From NCBI GenBank assembly GCA_036397065.1, contig DASWJP010000092.1, positions 1-14,747 of the forward strand: 14,747 nt of DNA. The letters run 5' to 3'. The translations under genes and the position numbers were made by a program. This document shows, one piece after another, positions 1 to 7,043 of the stretch (position 1 is the first letter of the stretch; the number at the start of each line of letters is the position of its first letter). Below the pieces are notes generated by a model. It saw nothing but the letters and a program-made list of their open reading frames with translations, searched no databases and was not told the DNA's origin. Source of the stretch: JAJFGI01 sp036397065 (GTDB lineage Bacteria; Pseudomonadota; Alphaproteobacteria; Kiloniellales; J153).

Positions 1-151
1 CGCCGAGATCGAGGCCGGCGATAAGGTCGGCCTCGCCGCCCGTGAGCGAGTCGGCAATGGCGACGTGCCGAGTCGGCACCGATATCGGCGGGCCGCCGTC
101 CGGATCGGGCATTTCGCCATGGAGCAGGCGTTCAAGAGTATCTTTCAGCAT
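1..151 (-). CDS. N-terminus of a glycerol-1-phosphate dehydrogenase-like / iron-containing alcohol dehydrogenase (partial)
   Basis: An open frame starts at ATG 151-149 and runs off the left edge after 50 codons with no stop. It starts 5 bases after the stop of the FGGY kinase, so it is the third gene of the same leftward operon and is probably translationally coupled. The ribosome site is weak (GGCGGGATAG). The peptide begins MLKDTLERLLHGEMPDPDGG and continues with a V-A-I-x-D-S-L-x-G-x-E-A-D-L-I segment. From memory this resembles the N-terminus of bacterial sn-glycerol-1-phosphate dehydrogenase (AraM-like) proteins of the iron-containing alcohol dehydrogenase superfamily, which oxidise phosphorylated or free polyols with NAD(P). 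The nucleotide- and metal-binding motifs lie outside the window, so the family call is tentative. The coding status itself is well supported by position and frame. Confidence 0.55.
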   Translation of the reverse strand, partial: MLKDTLERLLHGEMPDPDGGPPISVPTRHVAIADSLTGGEADLIAGLDLG

Positions 152-156
152 GACGC

Positions 157-1623
157 CTATCCCGCCTGTATCTCGAACATGGGGCGCAGGCTGTCGAACA
201 GCCGATGATAATTTCCGTACGCATCGTCGAAGGCCGAACGCCGGGCCAGATCGGGCGGGACAGTTGCCGCGATCTCGCCGACCAGGGCCGCGCAATCCAG
301 CAGGCTGTCATGCAGGCCTCCGGCCACCGCCGCGCACATAGACGCACCGACGGGCGATGTGGCGGTCAGCGCCGGAACCTCCGCCGGCAAGCCGGTGCAA
401 TCGGCGCGCATCTGCGCCCAGACGCGGCTTTTCGCGCCGCCGCCCAACAGAAGAAGAGATTCCGTTGCAACATTCATGTCCTGCAAGCGCGTGGTCACGT
501 CGCGCAAGGCAAAAGCGCAGCCTTCGAGGACCGCGCGCGCCAGATGCGCGGCCCCATGCGCCGGGGTCAGGCCATAGAAGCAACCGCGCGCCGCGGCGTT
601 CCATTCAGGCGCCATGGCGCCGCTCAACGCCGGAAGAAACCTGACCCCTTCGGCGCCGGGGGCGATTCCGGCAGCCAGGGAATCCAATTCGGTGAAATCC
701 TTGAGGCGCAGAACCTGGCAGAGCCAAGCCAGCGACCCGCCTGACAACCAGCCCGGGTTCTCGATATAGAACATGCCGCCGGCATAACTGTGCGTTTCGA
801 CCAGGCCGCGCGCATCGATCTTGACCGTGGCATCGAGCGCACCGACCACTTCCGCGGTGCCCAAAACGCAGGCGACTCGTCCGGGCGCGATCAGTCCGGC
901 ACCCAGGGGTGTCGAAAAATCATCGCCCGTGCCCACGGCCACGGCGATGCCTTCGGGAAGACCGCAGAGCGCGGCGCCATTCGCCGTCAACCGCCCGGCC
1001 AAATCGTCGGCTTCGGCTACAGCGGGCAATTCGCTGGCCAGGATCGCGAAGGTATCAAGCAGGTCGGGGTCGAAGGCACGCGCGGCCAGCGAATACAGCA
1101 TGGTCGTCGATGCTTGCCCGTGATCGAGCCGGCTTTCGCCGGTCACGCGCGCCACAAGATAGGACACCGGCTGATGGAAGCAGGCGGCGTTTCGTGCCGC
1201 CGGCAGATGGCGCTTGAGCCAGCGAATCTTGGCGGCCATGTGGCTGGCGTCGCGGGTGAGCCCGGTCTTCTCGCGCAGGCGGGCTTGGCTGATGACAGCC
1301 GTTTCCTCCGCGGCGCGCCGGTCCATCCAGATGAGACATGGACCGAGCGCCTGCCCGGCAGCATCCACGGCTAGGCAGCCGTCGAGTTGACCGGCTATGC
1401 CCAGGGCGGTGATCTTGTTCTTCGAAAGTCCGGCATAGTCGAGCGCCGCGGCGATGGCCGGGCCGAGCGCGGCCTCCCACAACGCCGGATCCTGTTCGGC
1501 CCAGCCGGGGCGCGGGTAGTCGGGGGCATAGGGTTTCGCCGCTTCGCCGAGCGGGCGCAGCCCATCATCGACGACGACGGCCTTGAGACTTTGCGTGCCT
1601 ATATCGACGCCGACGATAGCTAT
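157..1623 (-). CDS. FGGY-family carbohydrate kinase (xylulokinase-like), apparent ATA start
   Basis: This predicted cytoplasmic enzyme transfers phosphate from ATP to a sugar or polyol. Read from ATA 1623-1621 it is 488 residues, normal for the family. The first phosphate-binding motif D-I-G-T-Q-S-L-K lies at residues 7-14. A P-G-W-A-E-Q-D-P segment, the G-x-G-D-D-F catalytic region in mid-protein, and the C-terminal ATP-site segment L-L-G-G-G-A-K-S-R follow in the usual order. The frame has no ATG, GTG or TTG before TTG 1482-1480. Starting there would remove 47 residues, including the essential phosphate motif. The stop of the upstream TIM-barrel gene (TAA, 1644-1642) is in the same frame, and a GGAGAG ribosome site sits 6 bases before the ATA. 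The start is therefore non-canonical, or an original ATG has changed. The family is xylulokinase-like; the substrate is unknown. The gene lies between the barrel protein and a dehydrogenase, which suggests a kinase-dehydrogenase pathway fed by the divergent transporter. Confidence 0.9.
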   Translation of the reverse strand: MAIVGVDIGTQSLKAVVVDDGLRPLGEAAKPYAPDYPRPGWAEQDPALWEAALGPAIAAALDYAGLSKNKITALGIAGQLDGCLAVDAAGQALGPCLIWMDRRAAEETAVISQARLREKTGLTRDASHMAAKIRWLKRHLPAARNAACFHQPVSYLVARVTGESRLDHGQASTTMLYSLAARAFDPDLLDTFAILASELPAVAEADDLAGRLTANGAALCGLPEGIAVAVGTGDDFSTPLGAGLIAPGRVACVLGTAEVVGALDATVKIDARGLVETHSYAGGMFYIENPGWLSGGSLAWLCQVLRLKDFTELDSLAAGIAPGAEGVRFLPALSGAMAPEWNAAARGCFYGLTPAHGAAHLARAVLEGCAFALRDVTTRLQDMNVATESLLLLGGGAKSRVWAQMRADCTGLPAEVPALTATSPVGASMCAAVAGGLHDSLLDCAALVGEIAATVPPDLARRSAFDDAYGNYHRLFDSLRPMFEIQAG

Positions 1624-1641
1624 GGTGTTCTCTCCCGCGGG

Positions 1642-2307
1642 TTACGTGCAGGCAGCCAGAATATCGGTCAACTGCGAGCGCAGCGATCCTTTGCGCGGCG
1701 AGAAGGAGCCGTCGAAGGCGGCCGAGCCAACAGTGAAGGCATCCACGCCAGCCTTGGCCAGCTCCTGCACGCGCGCGGGGCTGCCCACGCTGCCGGCGAT
1801 AATGAGTTCGCCTTTGAGGGCTTGCCGCGCGGCGCGCACCAGCTCAAGCGGTTCGGCCTCGGTCGCCCGATAGGCCAGCAGATCGACACCGGCGCACCCC
1901 AGCGCCTCGAAGCGGCGGCAATCCGCGGCCACCTGCACAGGTGTGCCGCCCAGTTTGGTCGGGTGGCCCGCCGGCCGGCCCGGGAAGGGGAAGTAATCGA
2001 TGCCGCTGCCCTGCAAGACGTCCAGCATGGCTTCGGCCTGGGTGCCACCGAGCAACCGGTCGACACCGATCTCGACCGCCGAACGGGCTGAATTGAGGCA
2101 AGCTTCGCTTGTGGTACTTACCACTTCCATATAGCTCACCCCGCCGCTTGCCTTAATGCGATCGTTGAGTGCGACCAGTGTTTCCCGCGGCACACCGATG
2201 TCCTTGAATCCCAGGTGCTTAACGCCAGTCTGCATAATAATATCAAAGACATCAAGGCAATCTTCCACCGTCTGATCTTCGCGGGTGAACATGAAAATGA
2301 AATCCAT
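1642..2307 (-). CDS. Small phosphate-binding TIM-barrel protein of unknown activity
   Basis: A 221-residue protein starts at ATG 2307 with an AGAGGG ribosome site 8 bases upstream. It begins MDFIFMFTREDQTVEDCLDV and contains H-L-G-F-K-D-I-G near residue 31. It ends with the pattern of a (beta/alpha)8 barrel that holds a phosphate in its last two strands: V-D-L-L-A-Y, then I-I-A-G-S-V-G-S-P, then A-F-T-V-G-S-A-A-F-D-G. That layout is shared by HisA/HisF, ribulose-phosphate epimerase and KGPDC-type enzymes. The length suits a single minimal barrel. No signal peptide or membrane segment is seen, so it should be cytosolic. It is the first gene of the leftward operon, 18 bases before the kinase frame, so it may act on the phosphorylated product as an isomerase, epimerase, decarboxylase or aldolase. 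I do not recognise a characterised family member and assign no reaction. Confidence 0.8.
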   Translation of the reverse strand: MDFIFMFTREDQTVEDCLDVFDIIMQTGVKHLGFKDIGVPRETLVALNDRIKASGGVSYMEVVSTTSEACLNSARSAVEIGVDRLLGGTQAEAMLDVLQGSGIDYFPFPGRPAGHPTKLGGTPVQVAADCRRFEALGCAGVDLLAYRATEAEPLELVRAARQALKGELIIAGSVGSPARVQELAKAGVDAFTVGSAAFDGSFSPRKGSLRSQLTDILAACT

Positions 2308-2340
2308 ACCAGCGGCCCTCTGTGGTCAGATACCGTGCAA

Positions 2341-2370
2341 GATATATCTCAGAAAGGTTGGCAATCGCAA
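2341..2370 (-). promoter_or_regulatory. Candidate sigma-70 promoter for the leftward kinase operon
   Basis: On the minus strand a TTGCGA (-35, plus-strand 2365-2370) is separated by 18 bases from TATATC (-10, plus-strand 2341-2346). This would place transcription start about 25-30 bases before ATG 2307. The -35 lies inside the dyad at 2358-2392, which would suit repression. The match is moderate and visual only. Confidence 0.3.
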
Positions 2371-2392
2371 CAAATATTGTGGATTCTGCCAA
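2358..2392. promoter_or_regulatory. Nested dyad operator candidate, TTGGCA-N23-TGCCAA
   Basis: Perfect 6-base outer arms (TTGGCA at 2358-2363, TGCCAA at 2387-2392) flank an inner perfect 4-base pair ACAA/TTGT (2370-2373 and 2377-2380) around the same centre at 2375. A doubly symmetric 35-bp site between two divergent operons is what a dimeric or tetrameric repressor or activator site looks like. No regulator gene is in the window, so the binding family is unknown. Confidence 0.5.
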
Positions 2393-2411
2393 TTTACCAT
2401 GATACAGTCTG

Positions 2412-2434
2412 GCCAAATAACGCGCATGCTTGGC
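2412..2434. promoter_or_regulatory. Second dyad with the same half-site, GCCAA-N13-TTGGC
   Basis: GCCAA at 2412-2416 and TTGGC at 2430-2434 form an inverted repeat whose arms match the core of the first dyad (TTGGC/GCCAA) with the opposite polarity. It lies about 100 bases before the transporter start at 2532. It is probably part of the same control system, but short arms in GC-rich DNA can arise by chance. Confidence 0.35.
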
Positions 2435-2531
2435 TGCGCGGGCGCCGTTTGGACTTTTTTCCTGACGGCACTGGACGCGAAGCGGCGGCACAACGTCGAT
2501 CGAAAAAATCAAGGAACGGGAGGCACGGGAG

Positions 2532-3926
2532 ATGACACAACACATGAGGAGTCGATTTTACGTGGCTTGGCGCCTGGGCGGGCTGGCCGTTGGGCTGGTG
2601 CTGGGCATGACGCTCGCATCCCAGGCCGGCGCTTGGAGCCTGGAGGAAGCCTCGGCGCCTTACAAAGGGACGACCATCCGGACTATCGGCGAGTCTCTGC
2701 CGCCGCTCGAAGCCATGAACAAACTGAAGCACAAATTCGAAGAGCGCACCGGAATCACCGTGGTCATCGAGCAATACGAGCACTCCGAGGCGGTCAACAA
2801 GGTGATGCTAGACCTCAATTCGCAACGGGGGCGCTACGATTTCATTCTGCAGCCGCACCGCGAACTGGGCCGCTTCGTCGCCAACGGCCATCTGACGCCG
2901 ATCGAGAAGTTCATCAACGATCCCAAGTTGCGCGATCCCGGCTTCAAGCCGGAGGACGTGCTTTATCAGGGCCTGTGGAAGGAGATTTCCTGGTACGAGG
3001 GCAAGGCCTATGGCTTCCCCTTCACGGCCCTGACCATGTATCTCTGGTACCGCAAGGACTTGCTCGAGGATCCGAAGGAGCAGGCGGGATTCAAGGCCAA
3101 GTACGGCTATGACATGCAGGTTCCCGCGGATTGGAAGCAATACAAGGACCTGGCCGAATGGTTCACCCGGCCGGATCAGGGCCTCTATGGCACCGCCATC
3201 CAGGGCAAGCGCCACGAGGCGCTGTGGTACGAGTGGCTGAATTTCCTGTACAGCTTCGGCGGCGACATGATGGACGTGAAGTCGGGCAGCGAATGCGGCC
3301 CGGTCATCGTCAACAGCCCCGAGGCGGTTGAGTCCCTCGACTACTACAAGAGCCTGGTCAAGTACTCGCCCTCGGATACGCTGAACTATTTCTGGGACGA
3401 CGTCATGGTCGCCATGCAGCAGGGCAAGGCCTTCGAGATGATCATGTGGAACGATGCGACATACGCGGTCGAAGATCCGTCCCAGAGCACCGTGTCCGGC
3501 AAGATGGGCTTCGACATCATACCCCAGGGCAAGGGTGGAAAGGTCGGCCAGGTCGAGGGGTGGACCTATCTGATTCCGGCCTACGCCAAGAACCAGGAGG
3601 CCGCATACCTCTTCATCCAATGGATGATGGACTTCGATCAGCAGTTGGAGCAGCACCAGAACGGCGGTGCCTCGGCGCGACCCGACGTCTATGCCGACCC
3701 GGCTGTGCAGAAGATCACGTACAGCAAGGCATCGATGGATACCAATGCGGTCTCCATCGCCAAGCCGACGATCCCGGAATCGCCACAGATTACCGAGATC
3801 CTGGTGCTCGAGCTTTCCAATGCGCTGGCCGACAAGAAAAGCTCGAAGCAGGCATTGGATGACGCAGCCGTGGCCATGAACAAGTTGCTCGGGGATTGCG
3901 CGCCGCTGCAATACCCGGCCAACTGA
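2532..3926 (+). CDS. Carbohydrate-type ABC transporter periplasmic binding protein (family 1, CUT1)
   Basis: A 464-residue extracellular solute-binding protein captures the substrate in the periplasm and delivers it to the permeases encoded next. A GGGAGG ribosome site 8 bases before ATG 2532 supports this start; a second ATG at 2544 is possible. Residues 1-35 are a signal peptide: a basic start, a hydrophobic stretch L-A-V-G-L-V-L-G-M, and likely cleavage after S-Q-A-G-A. The mature part has the family-1 layout (K-F-E-E-R-T-G-I-T-V near residue 68, then R-Y-D-F-I, a Trp/Tyr-rich middle, and E-G-W-T-Y-L in the second lobe), as in MalE/UgpB relatives. It is the first gene of the rightward operon and is followed by a hairpin at 3927-3947. 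The ligand cannot be read from the sequence. The divergent kinase and dehydrogenase genes suggest a sugar or polyol. Confidence 0.9.
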   Translation: MTQHMRSRFYVAWRLGGLAVGLVLGMTLASQAGAWSLEEASAPYKGTTIRTIGESLPPLEAMNKLKHKFEERTGITVVIEQYEHSEAVNKVMLDLNSQRGRYDFILQPHRELGRFVANGHLTPIEKFINDPKLRDPGFKPEDVLYQGLWKEISWYEGKAYGFPFTALTMYLWYRKDLLEDPKEQAGFKAKYGYDMQVPADWKQYKDLAEWFTRPDQGLYGTAIQGKRHEALWYEWLNFLYSFGGDMMDVKSGSECGPVIVNSPEAVESLDYYKSLVKYSPSDTLNYFWDDVMVAMQQGKAFEMIMWNDATYAVEDPSQSTVSGKMGFDIIPQGKGGKVGQVEGWTYLIPAYAKNQEAAYLFIQWMMDFDQQLEQHQNGGASARPDVYADPAVQKITYSKASMDTNAVSIAKPTIPESPQITEILVLELSNALADKKSSKQALDDAAVAMNKLLGDCAPLQYPAN

Positions 3927-3947
3927 GCGGTCAGAGGGACAGACCGC
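3927..3947 (+). promoter_or_regulatory. Intercistronic hairpin after the binding-protein gene
   Basis: GCGGTC (3927-3932) and GACCGC (3942-3947) are perfect inverted arms around a 9-base loop, starting at the base after the binding-protein stop codon. There is no U-run, so it is not a complete intrinsic terminator. Such stem-loops after binding-protein genes commonly protect the upstream mRNA from 3' exonucleases and raise binding-protein output relative to the membrane subunits. That role is inferred here. Confidence 0.6.
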
Positions 3948-3960
3948 ACGAGGCAGAAAG

Positions 3961-4875
3961 GTGATCACGGGGGGGATGGGCAGCCGGATTCTGGATAAGG
4001 GCGTGGGGCCTCTTTTCCTGATACCGGCGCTCGTCCTTCTCGGGGTTCTGCTCCTCGGGCCGTTTTTCTACATGGTGGGCGTCAGCTTCACGGACTTGAG
4101 CTTCGCCCTGCCTGACCACGACGGCAACTTTGTCGGCTTCGACAACTACCGGCGACTGATGCGCGAAGACCCGGTGTTCTGGCAAAGCTTCGTCACCACG
4201 CTCACCTTCGTCTTCAGCGTCGTCACACTCGAATTCGTGATCGGCTTTGCCTTGGCGTTGCTGCTGTACCACCACGTTCAGCGGCGCCGTGTCGTGCTTA
4301 CCCTGCTGCTGATCCCCATGATGCTGGCCCCGGTGGCCGTGGGTCTCATGTGGAAGCTCATGCTGCAGGGCGAATTTGGCATGCTGACCCATTACCTGCG
4401 CGAGGTCGGGTTGCTTGATCCGCGCAACGCGCCGCTCGGCAACTACGATTTGGTGATGCCCACGGTCATGCTAGTGGACATCTGGGAGTGGACCCCCTTT
4501 GTCACCTTGGTGGTTCTGGCCGGTCTGCTCAGCCTGCCGCGCGAGCCGTTCGAGGCGGCGGTCATGGACGGCGCCCGGCCGTGGCAAGTGTTTCGCGACA
4601 TCACCCTGCCGTTGATGCGGCCGATCATCGCGCTGGTGCTGCTGCTGCGCGGTATCGATGCGTTCAAGGAGTTCGACAAGGTATTCATTCTGACCGGCGG
4701 CGGTCCCGGCACGGCCACCGAGTTGCTGTCGATCTATACCTGGCGGGTCAATTTCCGGAATTGGGATCTGGGCTACGGCGCCGTCAGCGCCTTCATGGTC
4801 TATCTGGTGGTGTTGATACTTTGCGCCGTCTTTTACAAAGCGATCTATTGGACCGAGGGGAGGGCGCCCAAGTGA
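3961..4875 (+). CDS. ABC transporter permease, MalF/UgpA-type
   Basis: A 304-residue inner-membrane permease forms half of the channel of the carbohydrate transporter. The start is taken as GTG 3961, with GAGG at 3950-3953 seven bases upstream. ATG 3976 is in frame, but its G-run touches the codon, which is poor spacing. About six membrane spans are visible, beginning with a hydrophobic stretch at residues 17-40 (L-F-L-I-P-A-L-V-L-L-G). The cytoplasmic EAA loop that docks on the ATPase starts at residue 198 (E-A-A-V-M-D-G-A, followed by F-R-D-I-T-L-P). The last codons overlap the GTG of the next permease. The family call is firm; the substrate is not known. Confidence 0.92.
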   Translation: MITGGMGSRILDKGVGPLFLIPALVLLGVLLLGPFFYMVGVSFTDLSFALPDHDGNFVGFDNYRRLMREDPVFWQSFVTTLTFVFSVVTLEFVIGFALALLLYHHVQRRRVVLTLLLIPMMLAPVAVGLMWKLMLQGEFGMLTHYLREVGLLDPRNAPLGNYDLVMPTVMLVDIWEWTPFVTLVVLAGLLSLPREPFEAAVMDGARPWQVFRDITLPLMRPIIALVLLLRGIDAFKEFDKVFILTGGGPGTATELLSIYTWRVNFRNWDLGYGAVSAFMVYLVVLILCAVFYKAIYWTEGRAPK

Positions 4876-5693
4876 GCCGCGCGTGGTGGCGCATCCTTGC
4901 CTTGGGCGTGCTGGCCGTGGTGCTGGTGATCGTGATCACGCCCTATCTCTGGCTGATCATGACCTCGTTCAAATCGCGAATAGATGCGCTGGCCGATGTG
5001 CCGGTCTGGTGGTTCATGCCGACGTTCGAGCACTATCCCAAGGTGTTCCTGGACAAGGGATACCTGCCGCTGGTGTTGAACAGCCTGATCGTCGCCTGCA
5101 CCAGCACGGGGCTGTCGCTGATGGTTGGCGTGCCGGCGGCCTATGTTTTCGCGCGCCACAACTTCATCGGCAAGGAGGATCTGTTCTTCTTCTTCCTGAC
5201 AACGCGCATGGCACCGCCGGTTTCCGTCGTCGTGCCTATGTTCCTGCTGTTCGGTTTTGTCGGGCTGACCGATACGCGTACCGCGGTGATCCTGGCCCAC
5301 TCCACCTTCAACCTGTCGCTGGTGGTGTGGATGATGCGCGGTTTCTTCGCCGATATCCCGCGCGAGGTGGACGAGGCGGCGCAGATGGACGGCCACACAC
5401 GGGCCGGCATGTTCGTGCGCGTTCTTCTGCCGCTGGCGGCTCCCGGGATTGCCGCCACGGCCGTGCTTTGTTTCATCCTGAGTTGGAACGAGTTCCTGTA
5501 CGCATTCATCCTGGCGGCGTTCGAATCGCGCACGCTGACCGTGGGCATCCCCGGCCTGGTGACACCGCATGGCACGCTGTGGGGCCAGGTGGCGGCGGTG
5601 GCCGTGGTTGCGACCCTGCCGATCATCGTTTTTACATTCCTGGTCCAGCGCCACTTGGTACGCGGGCTGACTTTCGGCGCCGTCAAGGGATAG
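4872..5693 (+). CDS. ABC transporter permease, MalG/UgpE-type
   Basis: A 273-residue inner-membrane permease is the second half of the channel. The start is GTG 4872, overlapping the upstream TGA (GTGA overlap), with a strong GGGGAGGG ribosome site at about 4857-4864. The same frame stays open far upstream, but that part lies wholly inside the first permease and is not protein-like. The N-terminus (S-R-A-W-W-R-I-L-A-L-G) leads straight into the first membrane span, followed by the MalG-like P-Y-L-W-L-I-M-T-S-F-K. The EAA loop begins at residue 168 (E-A-A-Q-M-D-G, then V-L-L-P-L-A-A-P-G), and S-W-N-E-F-L is typical of this subfamily. Confidence 0.92.
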   Translation: MSRAWWRILALGVLAVVLVIVITPYLWLIMTSFKSRIDALADVPVWWFMPTFEHYPKVFLDKGYLPLVLNSLIVACTSTGLSLMVGVPAAYVFARHNFIGKEDLFFFFLTTRMAPPVSVVVPMFLLFGFVGLTDTRTAVILAHSTFNLSLVVWMMRGFFADIPREVDEAAQMDGHTRAGMFVRVLLPLAAPGIAATAVLCFILSWNEFLYAFILAAFESRTLTVGIPGLVTPHGTLWGQVAAVAVVATLPIIVFTFLVQRHLVRGLTFGAVKG

Positions 5694-5700
5694 ACCGTTC

Positions 5701-6756
5701 ATGTCCGTCAGGTTCAAAGAGGTAACGAAGGTCTTCGGCGACGGCACGGTGGCGCTCGACCGTTTCAGCCTGCAATTCAAGAGCGGCGAGTTCGTCGTGC
5801 TGCTCGGCCCTTCGGGCAGCGGCAAAACCACCGCCTGCCGCATCCTGGCCGGCCTTGAAGAGGCGACCTCGGGCCATATCGACGTGGCCGGGCGTGATGT
5901 GACCGACCTGCCGCCGCGCGAGCGCGGCATGAGCATGGTGTTTCAGAACTATGCGCTCTATTCGCACAAGAGCGTGTTCGACAACATCGCCTATCCATTG
6001 CGCGTGCGCGGCATGCCGAAAAGCGAGATCGCCGGCAAGGTTGCCGCGGTTTCGCGCCTGCTGCAGATCGACAATGTGCTGCGCCGCCGGCCCCGCCAGC
6101 TGTCCGGCGGCCAGGCCCAGCGCGTGGCGGTGGCCCGGGCGCTCGTCTGGCAGCCGGACATCTGTCTGATGGACGAGCCGCTGTCCAATCTGGATGCGAT
6201 CCTGCGCCTGCAAACCCGCACCGAGCTCAAGCGCCTGCACCACGAACTGCGCACCACCTTCGTCTTCGTCACCCACGACCAGGAAGAGGCCATGACCCTG
6301 GGCACGCGCATCGCGGTGCTCAACCAGGGCCGGCTGGTCCAGTTCGCGGCGCCGAAGGAGATCTACCACCACCCGGTCAGCCGCTTCGTGGCCGAATTCA
6401 TCGGCCGCCCGGCCATGAACGCCATCGACGGCCGGATCGAGAATGGCGTCTTTCGGGCCAAGGGACTTTCGCTTCCCGTACCGGGGCGCACCGATGGCAA
6501 TGCCGTGCTCGGCATCCGCCCGGAACACATCGTGCCGCACCCCGCCGCGCACGAAGGCGCGGTGACGTGCCGCTTGGACGTGCTGGAACTGGTCGAACCG
6601 GATATGCTGCTGTTTGTGGATTGCGGCGGGCAACCGCTCATCGTGCGCTGCACGGCGGATTTTCCCGAGCTGGCGCGCGGTGCCGAGATTCATCTGGAAT
6701 TGCCCGCCGAACGGCTGCACTTCTTCGATGCCGATACGGGGTTGCGGCAGCCATGA
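5701..6756 (+). CDS. ABC transporter ATPase, MalK/UgpC-type
   Basis: This 351-residue cytoplasmic ATPase drives the carbohydrate importer. All motifs are intact: Walker A G-P-S-G-S-G-K-T (36-43), Q-loop Q82, signature L-S-G-G-Q (134-138), Walker B C-L-M-D-E-P (155-160), D-loop S-N-L-D (162-165) and the switch histidine H192 in T-H-D-Q-E-E-A. Residues after about 235 form the TOBE-type regulatory domain of the MalK/UgpC class (I-G-R-P-A-M-N, then L-G-I-R-P-E-H). The start ATG 5701 has AAGGGA 10 bases upstream, 7 bases after the second permease. Its stop overlaps the start of the 54-residue membrane protein (ATGA). Only one ATPase gene is present, so it probably works as a homodimer. Confidence 0.95.
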   Translation: MSVRFKEVTKVFGDGTVALDRFSLQFKSGEFVVLLGPSGSGKTTACRILAGLEEATSGHIDVAGRDVTDLPPRERGMSMVFQNYALYSHKSVFDNIAYPLRVRGMPKSEIAGKVAAVSRLLQIDNVLRRRPRQLSGGQAQRVAVARALVWQPDICLMDEPLSNLDAILRLQTRTELKRLHHELRTTFVFVTHDQEEAMTLGTRIAVLNQGRLVQFAAPKEIYHHPVSRFVAEFIGRPAMNAIDGRIENGVFRAKGLSLPVPGRTDGNAVLGIRPEHIVPHPAAHEGAVTCRLDVLELVEPDMLLFVDCGGQPLIVRCTADFPELARGAEIHLELPAERLHFFDADTGLRQP

Positions 6757-6917
6757 GCATTTTACTTGGCATGGTGCCTGTGGCCATCGCCGCCGTAGGT
6801 TGGTACGGGCTCTACCGGCTCAATCGGGCCAGACGGTGGTTCCGCATCGGCGAGATCATCTTTTGGGACGTGATCCTCTTGATCCTGATTATGCTCGTCT
6901 GGCTGCGTTGGTTCTAG
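6753..6917 (+). CDS. 54-residue two-span membrane protein coupled to the ABC transporter
   Basis: ATG 6753 overlaps the ATPase stop (ATGA), the classic sign of translational coupling, and the frame ends at TAG 6915-6917. The peptide has a hydrophobic stretch at residues 2-20 (S-I-L-L-G-M-V-P-V-A-I-A-A-V-G-W), a strongly basic middle (R-L-N-R-A-R-R-W-F-R-I-G-E), and a second hydrophobic helix from about residue 36 (I-I-F-W-D-V-I-L-L-I-L-I-M-L-V-W), ending W-L-R-W-F. By the positive-inside rule the loop is cytoplasmic and both ends periplasmic. No enzyme motif is present. It could be an accessory or stabilising subunit of the permease complex, comparable in idea to the small membrane proteins of some glycerol ABC operons (GlpU-like), though I see no clear homology to those. 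Coding status is likely; function is unknown. Confidence 0.72.
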   Translation: MSILLGMVPVAIAAVGWYGLYRLNRARRWFRIGEIIFWDVILLILIMLVWLRWF

Positions 6918-6949
6918 GACATGATGATGCGGACACCACGATCTGATTG

Positions 6950-7000
6950 GGGGCAGCATTTCGGGTCAATAAAAGTGATCGCGATGATGCCCCTTTTCTT
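6950..7000 (+). terminator. Likely intrinsic terminator of the first transporter operon
   Basis: GGGGCAGCAT (6950-6959) pairs with ATGATGCCCC (6984-6993) with a single mismatch and is followed at once by TTTTCTT (6994-7000). The loop is large (24 bases) but contains a small palindrome, ATCGCGAT, that could fold further. It lies 33 bases after the 54-residue gene and before the next operon, where a terminator is expected. Confidence 0.5.
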
Positions 7001-7043
7001 GGCGCACCGCGGAGGCTGACACTCACGTGGGCGTCGCACAAAT

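Noticed and set aside
2808..3968. 386-codon open frame on the minus strand opposite the first binding protein
   Set aside because: It is antisense to a clear signal-peptide protein. The Leu/Val/Arg-rich composition is typical of a mirrored GC-rich frame, and it has no recognisable domain.
4488..4871. Open frame extending the second permease far upstream
   Set aside because: It overlaps the first permease completely, reads as non-membrane Arg/Gly-rich sequence, and the GTG 4872 overlap with a strong ribosome site gives a normal-length protein.
5683..6720. 345-codon minus-strand open frame opposite the first ATPase
   Set aside because: It mirrors the intact Walker A/B and signature motifs on the plus strand. 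The His/Arg/Gln-rich product has no family features.
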